Shown here: piece after piece, positions 56,092 through 64,000 of the stretch
How the letters are laid out: every line of letters begins with the position of its first letter
Position numbering within the stretch: position 1 is the stretch's first letter
Assembly (NCBI RefSeq): GCF_005116655.2
Contig: NZ_CP050698.1
Span: 4,293,501 to 4,357,500, forward strand
Length of the DNA: 64,000 nt
DNA from: Desulfosediminicola flagellatus
Lineage (GTDB): Bacteria > Desulfobacterota > Desulfobulbia > Desulfobulbales > Desulfocapsaceae
Direction: 5' to 3'
Translations under genes and position numbers: made by a program
Notes under the pieces: generated by a model
The model's database searches: none
What the model saw: the letters and a program-made list of their open reading frames with translations, nothing else
What the model was told of the DNA's origin: nothing

Positions 56092-56787
56092 TTAGCCTTT
56101 CTGGATAAGCATGGTAGAAGGATCAAGCTTGAGGGTAGTGCCGGGATCAACTGTACATTCTTCACATTTGAGAATGTCCAGGTTGATCTCATCACCCTCT
56201 GGGTTGATAAGCAGAACTGTGTCAAACAGGTCATCAATTTCGTGGCAAGGTGCAGGAACGCCATCTGTACTAACGCGATCGTCTTCACGATGACGTACAG
56301 CGGAAAACCAGATCATTTTCAGACCACGCTGTTCCATGAACTCGCGCATTTCCTGAACGGTTTCGCGATCTGCTGAAGTGAAATCAAAACCATCAATGAT
56401 GAGACACTCTGGCTTATAGATGTTCTGCTCTACAAGATCATCGAGACGCTCTTCGAGAATTGCTTTAGAAAAAGAGCTTTCTTTGAAGGTCATGATCATT
56501 CTGTTCTTCATAACTTCTGGAATTGACTCTACAGTCTCACCCTCGGTCAGAAGAGAGAGAATATCGTCGTACCAGCTTCTTGTCTTGTCTACCGTCTCGC
56601 CGATAGAAACGTGCAATACTTTATTACCAACAAGCATGCAGTCGAGTGCGAACTGTACCAGAATAGCGGTCTTTCCAAGTCCGGCTCTGGACATAACCAG
56701 ACCCATATTACGGATTCCGTCTTTGGCCTTCTCCTCAAGGCCTAAGGCCTTAAGGGGATTATTCACTACTAAATCGTTGTTTGCCAT
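56092..56787 (-). CDS. P-loop ATPase of the RecA/KaiC/DnaB-like class, unknown role
   Basis: A 231-residue cytoplasmic protein. The Walker A-like loop is SRAGLGKTAI near 33-42; its first position is Ser rather than the usual Ala/Gly, and the form is otherwise like DnaB/KaiC loops. A Walker B-like ECLIIDGFDF lies at about 127, then a sensor-like MIWFSAVRH (about 159) and a His/Glu-rich segment. The end carries KCEECTVDPGTTLKL with a CxxC-like pair. No family name is recalled. It is downstream of fusA on the same strand (117 bases) and ends at a strong terminator, so it may share fusA's transcript. Confidence 0.7.
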   Translation of the reverse strand: MANNDLVVNNPLKALGLEEKAKDGIRNMGLVMSRAGLGKTAILVQFALDCMLVGNKVLHVSIGETVDKTRSWYDDILSLLTEGETVESIPEVMKNRMIMTFKESSFSKAILEERLDDLVEQNIYKPECLIIDGFDFTSADRETVQEMREFMEQRGLKMIWFSAVRHREDDRVSTDGVPAPCHEIDDLFDTVLLINPEGDEINLDILKCEECTVDPGTTLKLDPSTMLIQKG

Positions 56788-56904
56788 GGCAAATCACCTC
56801 TATATTTTTCGTGTTTGCGTGCACTACTTTCCTATGCAGCCAACAGTCAGGTGCACTCAAGTACACCTGATATAATCTCTTTCTAGTACGTTATGATTTT
56901 AGAA

Positions 56905-58989
56905 TCAACCTTTCTTCTTCTCATCCTGATACGCCTTGATCAGTTCTTCACTAACTGTCTTCGGTACAGGTTTGAAGCTTGCGAACTCCATGGTAAACTC
57001 TGCTTTACCCTGGGTAAGGGAACGGAGTACGGTTGAGTAACCAAACATTTCAGAGAGTGGTACTTCGGCTTCAATTACAGTATAGAGGCCTTCTTCCATA
57101 GAACCGATAATCATACCGCGACGCTGATTGATAGAGCCCATAACAGCACCCTGAAACTCGGAAGGACCCTCAACAGCAACCTTCATGATCGGCTCAAGGA
57201 TCTGCGGCTTAGCTTTCATGTAACCTTCTTTGAAAGCGCCTACAGAAGCGAGCTGGAAAGCAACGTCAGAGGAGTCAACTGCGTGGTAAGCACCATCGTT
57301 GATGGTACATTTAACACCGGTGATAGGAGCGCCGATGAGGGAACCTTTAGCAATTGCCTTCTGGAAACCTTTGTCACAGGAGCTGATGAATTCACGTGGA
57401 ATAACACCACCAACAATCTTGTCTTCGAATTGGTAATCACCTTCTTCAAGTGGCTCAAGGAAACCAGCAACACGACCAAATTGACCGGAACCACCAGTCT
57501 GCTTCTTGTGTGTGTAGTTGAAATCAGCACGCTGAGAGATAGCCTCACGGTATGCAACCTGTGGAGCACCGACCTCAACTTCAGCCTTGTACTCACGCTT
57601 CATACGCTCAGTGTAAACCTCAAGGTGAAGCTCACCCATACCGGAAATGATTGTCTCGTTGGTTTCTTTGTCAACGTAGGAGCGGAAGGTAGGATCTTCT
57701 TTGGTAAATCTGTTCAGCGCCTTGGACATGTTAACCTGCGCCTTGTTATCAACAGGAATGATAGCAAGGGAGATAACCGGCTCAGGAATATGCATAGAAG
57801 TCATAGAGCATGAAATCTTGTCGTCACAGAAGGTGTCACCGGAAGCACAATCAATACCAAAGAGTGCTACGATATCACCAGATCCACATGAATCAATCTC
57901 TTCCATCTCGTCAGAATGCATACGGCAGAGACGACCGATCTTTACTTTCTTACCGGTACGGCTGTTGAATACGGTGTCACCTTTATTCAGAGTACCTTGA
58001 TAGGTACGAATATAGGTGAGCTGACCGTAACGACCATCTTCAAGTTTGAAAGCAAGCGCTACAAGCGGATCAGCTGGATCGTTAGTCACCTGTATTTCCT
58101 GCTCATTATTCTTGAGATCAAGTGCATTATTAATGACATCAGTTGGAGCTGGAAGGTACTGTTCTACCGCATCAAGAAGCTTCTGAACACCTTTATTCTT
58201 GTAAGCAGAACCCATAAGAACAGGGGTGAACTCAAGTGCAAGGGTACCCTTACGGACTGCGTCCCAAATCAGATTGTGTGGAATGTCTCCACCTTCGAGC
58301 AACGCTTCCATCAACTCTTCAGAGAACATTGAAATCTCTTCAAGCAGAGCTTCACGGCGCTCTTCTGCTTCAGCGAGCATATTTGCAGGAATCTCTTCTT
58401 CGCGAATTATCTCACCGTTTTCGCCATCGAAGTAAACCGCCTTCATGATTACCAGATCAACAACACCTTGGAGATCATTCTCGAGGCCGATCGGCATCTG
58501 CATCATATGGGCGTTAAGAGCAAGTTTATCCCGAAGCTGACCGGTGACTTTTTCTGGATTAGCACCGGTACGGTCACATTTGTTGATGAATGCAATACGT
58601 GGAACGTTGTAACGGGTCATCTGACGATTAACGGTAATCGACTGGGACTGTACACCACCAACGGAGCAAAGAACCAGAATAGCACCATCAAGAACCCTCA
58701 ATGCACGCTCAACCTCAACGGTAAAATCAACGTGGCCCGGAGTATCGATAATGTTAATATCAATATCTTTCCAGGAACAGTAAGTAGCTGCGGATTGAAT
58801 CGTAATTCCACGCTCTTTCTCCAGTTCCATGGAGTCCATCTTCGCGCCTACACCATCCTTGCCGCGAACCTCATGAATTGCATGGATCCTGTCGGTGTAA
58901 AACAGGATACGCTCGGTCAGGGTTGTTTTTCCTGAATCGATATGGGCACTAATACCAATATTGCGTACTTTAGTTAAATCTGTGTTCAT
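56905..58989 (-). CDS. fusA: Elongation factor G, mitochondrial/spirochaete (spdEFG1) type
   Basis: A 694-residue translation GTPase. It opens [22 protein letters not shown] (pieces) with G1 AHIDSGKT, then [24 protein letters not shown] (switch I), DTPGHVDF and [19 protein letters not shown] and [19 protein letters not shown] are hallmarks of mitochondrial EF-G1 and of the spdEFG1 group in spirochaetes, planctomycetes and delta-proteobacteria, which specialise in translocation while a second paralogue handles recycling. All five domains are present. It is not beside rpsL, rpsG or tuf. Likely in one transcript with the ATPase gene. Confidence 0.95.
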   Translation of the reverse strand: MNTDLTKVRNIGISAHIDSGKTTLTERILFYTDRIHAIHEVRGKDGVGAKMDSMELEKERGITIQSAATYCSWKDIDINIIDTPGHVDFTVEVERALRVLDGAILVLCSVGGVQSQSITVNRQMTRYNVPRIAFINKCDRTGANPEKVTGQLRDKLALNAHMMQMPIGLENDLQGVVDLVIMKAVYFDGENGEIIREEEIPANMLAEAEERREALLEEISMFSEELMEALLEGGDIPHNLIWDAVRKGTLALEFTPVLMGSAYKNKGVQKLLDAVEQYLPAPTDVINNALDLKNNEQEIQVTNDPADPLVALAFKLEDGRYGQLTYIRTYQGTLNKGDTVFNSRTGKKVKIGRLCRMHSDEMEEIDSCGSGDIVALFGIDCASGDTFCDDKISCSMTSMHIPEPVISLAIIPVDNKAQVNMSKALNRFTKEDPTFRSYVDKETNETIISGMGELHLEVYTERMKREYKAEVEVGAPQVAYREAISQRADFNYTHKKQTGGSGQFGRVAGFLEPLEEGDYQFEDKIVGGVIPREFISSCDKGFQKAIAKGSLIGAPITGVKCTINDGAYHAVDSSDVAFQLASVGAFKEGYMKAKPQILEPIMKVAVEGPSEFQGAVMGSINQRRGMIIGSMEEGLYTVIEAEVPLSEMFGYSTVLRSLTQGKAEFTMEFASFKPVPKTVSEELIKAYQDEKKKG

Positions 58990-60192
58990 GGCTGCTATCC
59001 TTTACCAACTCTGCACACCGGAAAATCTCCGGCCCCACTGTAAATCGTTTGGGTAATGAAATAAAATAAGGAGCTAAAGCTCCCTGCAACTCCGTATTTG
59101 GATGATATGATTCATTTCAAATCAGGAATTGTACTCTGTCATTATCGCCCCTCTCGTTACCTATGGGGCATAGGGTTCCCAACATCGGTACCTGCAAATA
59201 TACGTTTATCAGCTATACCTTCAGGAAAGGGAACAAGTAATCTACAAAAAAACACGCTTAATCAGGCAGCTTGAACTGCGAGACCAGCGAAAATCTGTTC
59301 AAAAAACCAAGAAGATTACATCAAACCTAACATTAAAGCTATAAAAAAAAGGGGCTCTGTTACTTTTGCGCATAGCTTCAGCTCCTGTTTTTTCGTAATT
59401 TCCTTCGCCGAAAAGACATAATAATCGTGTGGAGTCAATTATTCTCAAACAAATACTGAACTTATACATATTGAATTCAACACGTTACCATCAAAAAATC
59501 CACGCACAAGTATTTACGGTCCTAATACGCCAGTGGAAGTCTGAAGTATCAGGTAAGCATTTTACAATTCAACTTCAAGCAAAAATACGTAGTTTCAGAC
59601 AGAAGAGTCTATGCTCACTCTTTTTTTACCACGATCTCCCAAACTGCCTGCAGCTGCGATTTTTAACACCGATATACGTTAGGCAAATATTTTGAATTCT
59701 CGGATTTACGGTAAGAGAGTCAGGATGATCAGCGCGTAATTATTCTTTAATATCGTGAATACAGAAAGGGATAGTGCCAAGAATAGCAGTGTAGCATTCT
59801 GAGAAGAATATGTCTCACGGTGAAAAATTGACAACCCGACCACAAGCCCCCCCCCACTTCTATTATTGCATGCCGCCGGGTTGTCAATCTAAGCGTTTTT
59901 ATTCATTAAGCAATGTGAATAAATCTGGTTACAAATTCACATTACGAATAATATACAAAAATATCTATAGACATAATAAATGTCCAGTAAGTAACCGGTA
60001 AAGGCAAAAGACTCGTACTTACCATATAATTACTGGTCACCTAAATCCTGAAGGATTATGACATGGGGCGTATTTATAAAGAAGTGGTTGACCTTGTACG
60101 ATATCATTACCACATCCAGTCAGTAATATTTTAGAGAGTAGCGGTTCATTAGCCTCACTCTTAACTATTTGAGCGAGCGGGAGTAAACGAAT
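58990..60192. other. Long intergenic region with two inverted repeats
   Basis: About 1.2 kb, low coding signal. It holds a GGAGCT/AGCTCC hairpin at 59070-59083 and a 12-bp inverted repeat at 59827-59888 (listed separately). No rRNA, tRNA or gene is recognised; the promoter of fusA is expected at the left end. Confidence 0.5.
59827..59888. repeat. 12-bp inverted repeat around a C9 loop
   Basis: ATTGACAACCCG at 59827-59838 is exactly complementary to CGGGTTGTCAAT at 59877-59888. The 38-base loop contains a run of nine C's. There are no adjacent T-runs, so it is not a standard terminator. It may be an RNA structure, a protein-binding site or a remnant of a small mobile element. Confidence 0.6.
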
Positions 60193-60906
60193 ATGACAAA
60201 CCAAGAGCTGAAGTGTACGCTTCTTATCTGTGAAGATGATATATCCATTTTAGATATGCTGACTGACTATTTTAGCGATCTTGGAGCAAAAATAATTTCC
60301 ACATCCGATGGTGGAAAAGCACTCGAGCTCATTAAATCAAGCCGTCCTGATATTGTCTTGCTCGATGTAGTGCTGCCAAATCAAGATGGGATTTCCATTG
60401 TCAAAGACATCAGGGATAACTCACTGGACGTTCCTGTAATCCTCATGACGGAAAAGAGTAGTATCGACGACAGGGTTCTCGGGCTTGATTCCGGAGCAGA
60501 CGATTACCTGTGCAAACCTTTCAGCCCCAAAGAATTATTTGCTCGCGTAAAAGCGCAATTGCGCCGTTTACCTGCCTCATCAGATAAAACCGCTAAAACT
60601 CTACAATTCAACACGTTACGTATCAATCCATTAACACGTGAAGTTTACAACAAAAGCAGTCTAGTAACTGTAACCAAAACAGAATTTGATGTGCTGTATT
60701 ATCTTGCGAAAAAGCATCCTGAAGTGATTGCTCATGAAGAATTGTTTTCCAAGGTTCTTGGTTATAATCCGGGCGTCGAAACCAAAGCCCTTACCATGCA
60801 TGTCATGAATTTAAGGAAAAAATTCAGAAAACATGATATAGATGACGTCGAAATAACGGCTGTCCCAGGTGTTGGATACAGATTCACTACGCATAGCGAC
60901 GCATAA
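60193..60906 (+). CDS. OmpR/PhoB-family response regulator
   Basis: A 237-residue regulator. The receiver domain (about 10-122) has Asp pair CEDDIS, phospho-acceptor Asp in IVLLDVVLPNQDG, Thr in ILMTEKS and Lys in YLCKPFSPKE. A winged-helix effector (about 140-235) has VTVTKTEFDVLYYLAKKHPEVIAHEELF (pieces) and ITAVPGVGYRF. It probably controls the genes that follow: a FecR/LysM protein 43 bases downstream, then a CHASE2 sensor that may be its kinase. Confidence 0.9.
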   Translation: MTNQELKCTLLICEDDISILDMLTDYFSDLGAKIISTSDGGKALELIKSSRPDIVLLDVVLPNQDGISIVKDIRDNSLDVPVILMTEKSSIDDRVLGLDSGADDYLCKPFSPKELFARVKAQLRRLPASSDKTAKTLQFNTLRINPLTREVYNKSSLVTVTKTEFDVLYYLAKKHPEVIAHEELFSKVLGYNPGVETKALTMHVMNLRKKFRKHDIDDVEITAVPGVGYRFTTHSDA

Positions 60907-60949
60907 CATCACGGAGGCCGAATTAAACCTTAATACACTTAGCTACATC

Positions 60950-62635
60950 ATGAAATTTACAATTCGGTCTCTCTGTGCCTCTCGGTCTCTTTGTTGCAAA
61001 ACTTTTCTAGTTTTTACCCTCTTCCTGACCTGCTCACTCATATTGTTACCTCAGGTAAACGCTGATGAGCTGATATCTGTACACGTAAAGAAAGGAACTA
61101 ATCTTATTCATCTGGCGCGGGATTATTGTACCAGCCGCACAGCCTGGAAAGAAATCGCTCAAGCCAACCAACTGAAAGAACCCTATATAATCCAAGAAAA
61201 TAGTACACTCCTCATTCCATTACGTCTGCTCCTTACTGAAGGCCTTTCTGCCCAGGTGGCGTATGTAAGTGGTTCAGTAGAACTTCTGGAAACTTCCGGT
61301 CATCGCCGGACCCTCAAGTCAGGTGAACATATCTATACCGGGCAGTCTGTTGTGACAGGATCTGATGGCTATATACAACTGATCTTCCCAGACAAGAAGT
61401 TCACCAGGATAGAACCCGACAGTCAGTTAACTATCACCTACCTTTTCAAGCTCCTTGATGGTGCTGTTAAAGCTGAGTTATATCTCGAGCAGGGACGCCT
61501 TGTTCACAACGTTAAGAAAAAACTTAAAAAAAGTGATTCCTTCAACACGCGAACAGCCGTTTCCATAACCGGAATTCGAGGTACTGAATTCCGGATGAAA
61601 ATGGAAGACGACTCGACAAACGTCGTGGAAACCCTAAGAGGCTTGGTACAACTGAAAAATAGCGACAGCCAGCAGGTATTACTTAAAAAGGGTGAAGGCT
61701 CACGGGTAAAGCAAGGTGAAAGTATAGCACCACCCAAGCCACTCCCTTCTTCACCTGTACCACCTCAATTGGCAGATGTTTATCGTACCCTGCCAATTAG
61801 TATCAAGCTCCCAGCCATGCAGGACGTTAAATATATTCGGCTGCGGGTAGCAAAAGATACTGAAGGCAATCGATCTGTTATTGAACAACTTGCTGCACCT
61901 GATGAAGAACTCTTAATCATGTCGCTGGAAGATGGCAAATATAGCGCATTTTTCACTGCAGTGAACCACGAAGGTTTTGAGAGTCCTGCAGCACAACCTG
62001 TTTCACTTACAGTGAGAACAGTTCCTGCCGCACCGGTGATTTCATCTCCCAAAAATGCTTACACAAGCTGGGACGAAAAACTTGAGATGCGTTGGCTACG
62101 ATCGGATCAGGCTGAGAAATATCATACAGAACTCGCAAAAGATGAGCATTTCAATGACATTATTGAAAATTTAGTTACAGATAATCCCGCCTATCTCACT
62201 CCAAGACTTGAGCAGGGAACCTATTATTTTCGTGTAAAGGCAATTGCAGCTGACGGCTTTAACAGTAACTACTCGCAGCATGTTCAATTCTCTAAAGTAG
62301 CTCAGCCAGCGATGGGCAAGGTCGAAGGTTCAACCACTGAGGGTATCCACCTGCAATGGCCGGTAATTATGAAAAACTGTACATACGATATGCAAATTGC
62401 TAAAGATATACACTTTGCTGATATTTTTACGAGTGAAGCGGCTCTTACAGAAAACAGTTTTACCCTAGATAGTTATGTTGCCCATGGTACATATTACGTA
62501 CGAATCAGGGCCACTCTCGAGAATGGTTTGCAGAGTCAATGGGCGCCAGCACAAAAACTCTACATAAAGCCTGAACCGCTAACCTGGAAACATGCTGTGA
62601 TGGGCCTTTCTTTTCTAGCTCTCATCGCTCTCTGA
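60950..62635 (+). CDS. Exported LysM-FecR domain protein
   Basis: A 561-residue envelope protein. A signal peptide spans about 1-38 (long hydrophobic core FLVFTLFLTCSLILLP). A LysM-like peptidoglycan-binding unit (VHVKKGTNLIHLARDYC...IIQENSTLLIPL) follows, then a FecR domain (about 100-235) with YVSGSVELLETSGHR and AVSITGIRGTEF. Fibronectin type III-like strands occupy about 255-540, and a hydrophobic segment closes the protein. FecR-type proteins convey envelope signals. The ATG at 60950 starts the signal peptide; GTG at 60869 would overlap the regulator gene. The next gene begins 14 bases downstream. Confidence 0.8.
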   Translation: MKFTIRSLCASRSLCCKTFLVFTLFLTCSLILLPQVNADELISVHVKKGTNLIHLARDYCTSRTAWKEIAQANQLKEPYIIQENSTLLIPLRLLLTEGLSAQVAYVSGSVELLETSGHRRTLKSGEHIYTGQSVVTGSDGYIQLIFPDKKFTRIEPDSQLTITYLFKLLDGAVKAELYLEQGRLVHNVKKKLKKSDSFNTRTAVSITGIRGTEFRMKMEDDSTNVVETLRGLVQLKNSDSQQVLLKKGEGSRVKQGESIAPPKPLPSSPVPPQLADVYRTLPISIKLPAMQDVKYIRLRVAKDTEGNRSVIEQLAAPDEELLIMSLEDGKYSAFFTAVNHEGFESPAAQPVSLTVRTVPAAPVISSPKNAYTSWDEKLEMRWLRSDQAEKYHTELAKDEHFNDIIENLVTDNPAYLTPRLEQGTYYFRVKAIAADGFNSNYSQHVQFSKVAQPAMGKVEGSTTEGIHLQWPVIMKNCTYDMQIAKDIHFADIFTSEAALTENSFTLDSYVAHGTYYVRIRATLENGLQSQWAPAQKLYIKPEPLTWKHAVMGLSFLALIAL

Positions 62636-62649
62636 TTTCTGTCAGCGAC

Positions 62650-64000
62650 ATGACACGACGATTCCTTCCTATGCTTGCCGGGATACTTTTTATTCTGGTG
62701 TTGCAACAAAGTGGTTTGATCAATGGGTTGCAGAGCAATATTGAGGATCTGCTTTTTGAGTTGCGCGGTCCACGGACACCATCTCATTCCATAATCGTCA
62801 TCGGTGTAGATCAAAAGAGTCAGGACATGTTAGGCTCCTGGCCTTTTCCCCGAGATCTACATGCAGCGCTTCTGGCTCGAGTATCTCAGGCTGCCGCCAT
62901 TGGTTTTGATTTCCTTTTCACTGCCGAAACACACCATGACAGACCGTTCTCATCGGCAATGAAAAGTGATCCTCCAGTAATTCTTGCCATCGCCCGTACA
63001 ACTGGTGATACATATCAGGTCCCGTCCCTGTCTCTATCTGGTTATAGCCAGATCGGACACGTGGAGACACTTCGTGGTCGTGACGGTATTGTAAGAGAAG
63101 TGATTCTTGAAGAGAATTCAAAGACACCGTCGCTCGCGCTCGCTTTATATCGCGAGGCAGGTTTAGCCGAAATACAATCAGCCTACTCAACTCCACTTCG
63201 AATTAATTATCTTGGACCTCAAAAGACCTTTCTCACTATTTCCTACGCAGATGTCATCGCAGGAAAATATAATAGCGAAAACGGAGCATTTTTTACCGAC
63301 AGTTTTATCCTCGTAGGAGCAGACGATCCCGCATTAGGAGATACACATACAACACCTTACAGCATTAAGTCCGGCTCTCCGGGAGTGGAAATTCAAGCGA
63401 ACATCCTTCACAACCTGTTATCACATAATTTTCTACAATCACTGAACTGGTTGAACTGGCTCCTTTTATCTATACCTATTGTGCTTGCTTTAGGATTATG
63501 GCCAAATCATAGTGAGCAGCTTAATATTGCAATAAATTCTATTGCAATATTACTCGTCTTTTCATTAGCAATTCTCCTTTTCTATCACGATGCTGTCATC
63601 GATATTGTAACACCACTGATACTTCTTATATCCAGTTACATGTTCCATCTATTAATTCATGTTATTCTACTAACAACACAGGTTTTCAGGCAGGTAGATT
63701 CGTTAGACAGGCAGTTACACAACGATCTGGATCGACTGTACCACACAATTCCATCCCACCTTGATACTCAACAGGCCAATTCTTGTAGACGGTTAGCACC
63801 AGATATCTCAACGGGTTTTCTGGAAATGGAATCAGCCTCTCATGCGCTTGGCCTGCAACATGATTTTATTGAAAAGCTCCTCTCACTGGAATCTCCTCCA
63901 TTAATTCTTTGGGAAAAGATAAATGGATCCCCATGTCTAACTAATAGGTTGTTTGATGAATTATGGCATGAAACTCAAGAGATCCATTCAGGTCCACCAG
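62650..64000 (+). CDS. CHASE2-domain membrane sensor, 3' end outside the window
   Basis: At least 450 residues are visible. A membrane segment near 8-20 precedes an extracytoplasmic CHASE2 domain (about 25-265) with IIVIGVDQKSQDMLGSWPFPRDLHAALL (pieces), FDFLFTAET and DSFILVGADDPA. The end reads HTTPYSIKSGSPGVEIQANILHNLL, the family hallmark. Three hydrophobic segments follow (about 270-345), then the start of a cytoplasmic region. CHASE2 proteins end in adenylate cyclase, kinase or other output domains; this one is cut at 64000. Probably one signalling unit with the regulator and the FecR protein. Confidence 0.85.
   Translation, partial: MTRRFLPMLAGILFILVLQQSGLINGLQSNIEDLLFELRGPRTPSHSIIVIGVDQKSQDMLGSWPFPRDLHAALLARVSQAAAIGFDFLFTAETHHDRPFSSAMKSDPPVILAIARTTGDTYQVPSLSLSGYSQIGHVETLRGRDGIVREVILEENSKTPSLALALYREAGLAEIQSAYSTPLRINYLGPQKTFLTISYADVIAGKYNSENGAFFTDSFILVGADDPALGDTHTTPYSIKSGSPGVEIQANILHNLLSHNFLQSLNWLNWLLLSIPIVLALGLWPNHSEQLNIAINSIAILLVFSLAILLFYHDAVIDIVTPLILLISSYMFHLLIHVILLTTQVFRQVDSLDRQLHNDLDRLYHTIPSHLDTQQANSCRRLAPDISTGFLEMESASHALGLQHDFIEKLLSLESPPLILWEKINGSPCLTNRLFDELWHETQEIHSGPP

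Noticed and set aside
56848..56869. Hairpin CAGGTGCAC/GTACACCTG between fusA and the ATPase gene
   Set aside because: One mismatch and no T-run on the transcribed strand; it is not convincing as a terminator, though it might be a processing site.
57240..58935. Several long frames antisense or out of frame within fusA
   Set aside because: They are shadows of a highly biased, conserved gene on the opposite strand.
59980..60055. CCAGTAA/TTACTGG inverted repeat before the OmpR-type regulator
   Set aside because: Seven base pairs with a loop of over 40 bases; not stable enough to call.

Overview
The window is 64 kb of an ordinary bacterial chromosome of moderate GC. It has about 56 protein-coding genes, two tRNA genes and several clear intrinsic terminators. 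There is no CRISPR array, rRNA, prophage or complete insertion sequence. I infer a Gram-negative anaerobic or microaerophilic bacterium of the Desulfobacterota (a Desulfobulbales-like sulfate reducer is the best guess). The reasons are a spirochaete/delta/mitochondrial-type EF-G1, a eukaryote-type HisA, a secreted two-haem c-type protein, a rubredoxin-tailed protein, a ferredoxin-nitroreductase fusion and many hybrid two-component proteins. This is inference from gene content, not a database result.

Left part (1-13 kb): the 3' end of an unidentified gene, galactose mutarotase, a secreted two-haem protein, two identical tRNA-Gly(GCC) genes in duplicated transcription units, a SulP anion transporter, a YehS/DUF1456 protein, a three-gene ABC importer operon (binding protein, permease, ATPase), a glyoxalase-II-like hydrolase, an aldo/keto reductase and a ZraP/Spy-like periplasmic protein. 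13-20 kb: a small membrane ORF, a free-standing RapZ C-terminal domain, a ferredoxin-nitroreductase, a 153-bp MITE-like element with perfect 8-bp target duplication, a MATE exporter, a receiver protein, a spermidine-synthase-like protein and a membrane-anchored TPR protein.

Centre (20-42 kb): the SrkA kinase, an RluA pseudouridine synthase whose N-terminal module is a separate overlapping gene, a DUF2868 membrane protein overlapping a GTPase/DUF3482 gene, a DUF6901 gene next to the RtcB RNA ligase, PdxH, a Tim44-like protein, a REC-GAF-kinase-REC hybrid, a B12-binding radical SAM protein, an FKBP isomerase, pyruvate kinase with a PEP-utilising tail, a zinc-ribbon/transmembrane/S1C protease, ArfB and a selenocysteine-lyase-like cysteine desulfurase. 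Three of these (RluA, RtcB, ArfB) act on RNA or stalled ribosomes, and SrkA is a stress kinase.

Right part (42-64 kb): a SnoaL-like protein, a rubrerythrin homologue that appears to have lost its di-iron ligands, a less dense stretch of small accessory genes (methyltransferase, GNATs including one with a frameshift, an unrecognised protein, a UGT-like glycosyltransferase, an isochorismatase-like hydrolase, a VOC protein), a DEAD-box helicase with a DbpA-type tail, a YprB-type nuclease, an MBL hydrolase, an HDOD protein, the block fusA / P-loop ATPase / eukaryote-type hisA, and finally an OmpR-type regulator followed by a LysM-FecR protein and a CHASE2 sensor that runs off the end.

I did not find one obvious new multi-gene system. 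The best second-look items are the MITE-like element, a 59-bp dispersed repeat present twice, the ligand-less rubrerythrin, the DUF6901-RtcB pairing, the split RluA, the zinc-ribbon S1C protease and the fusA-ATPase-hisA neighbourhood.
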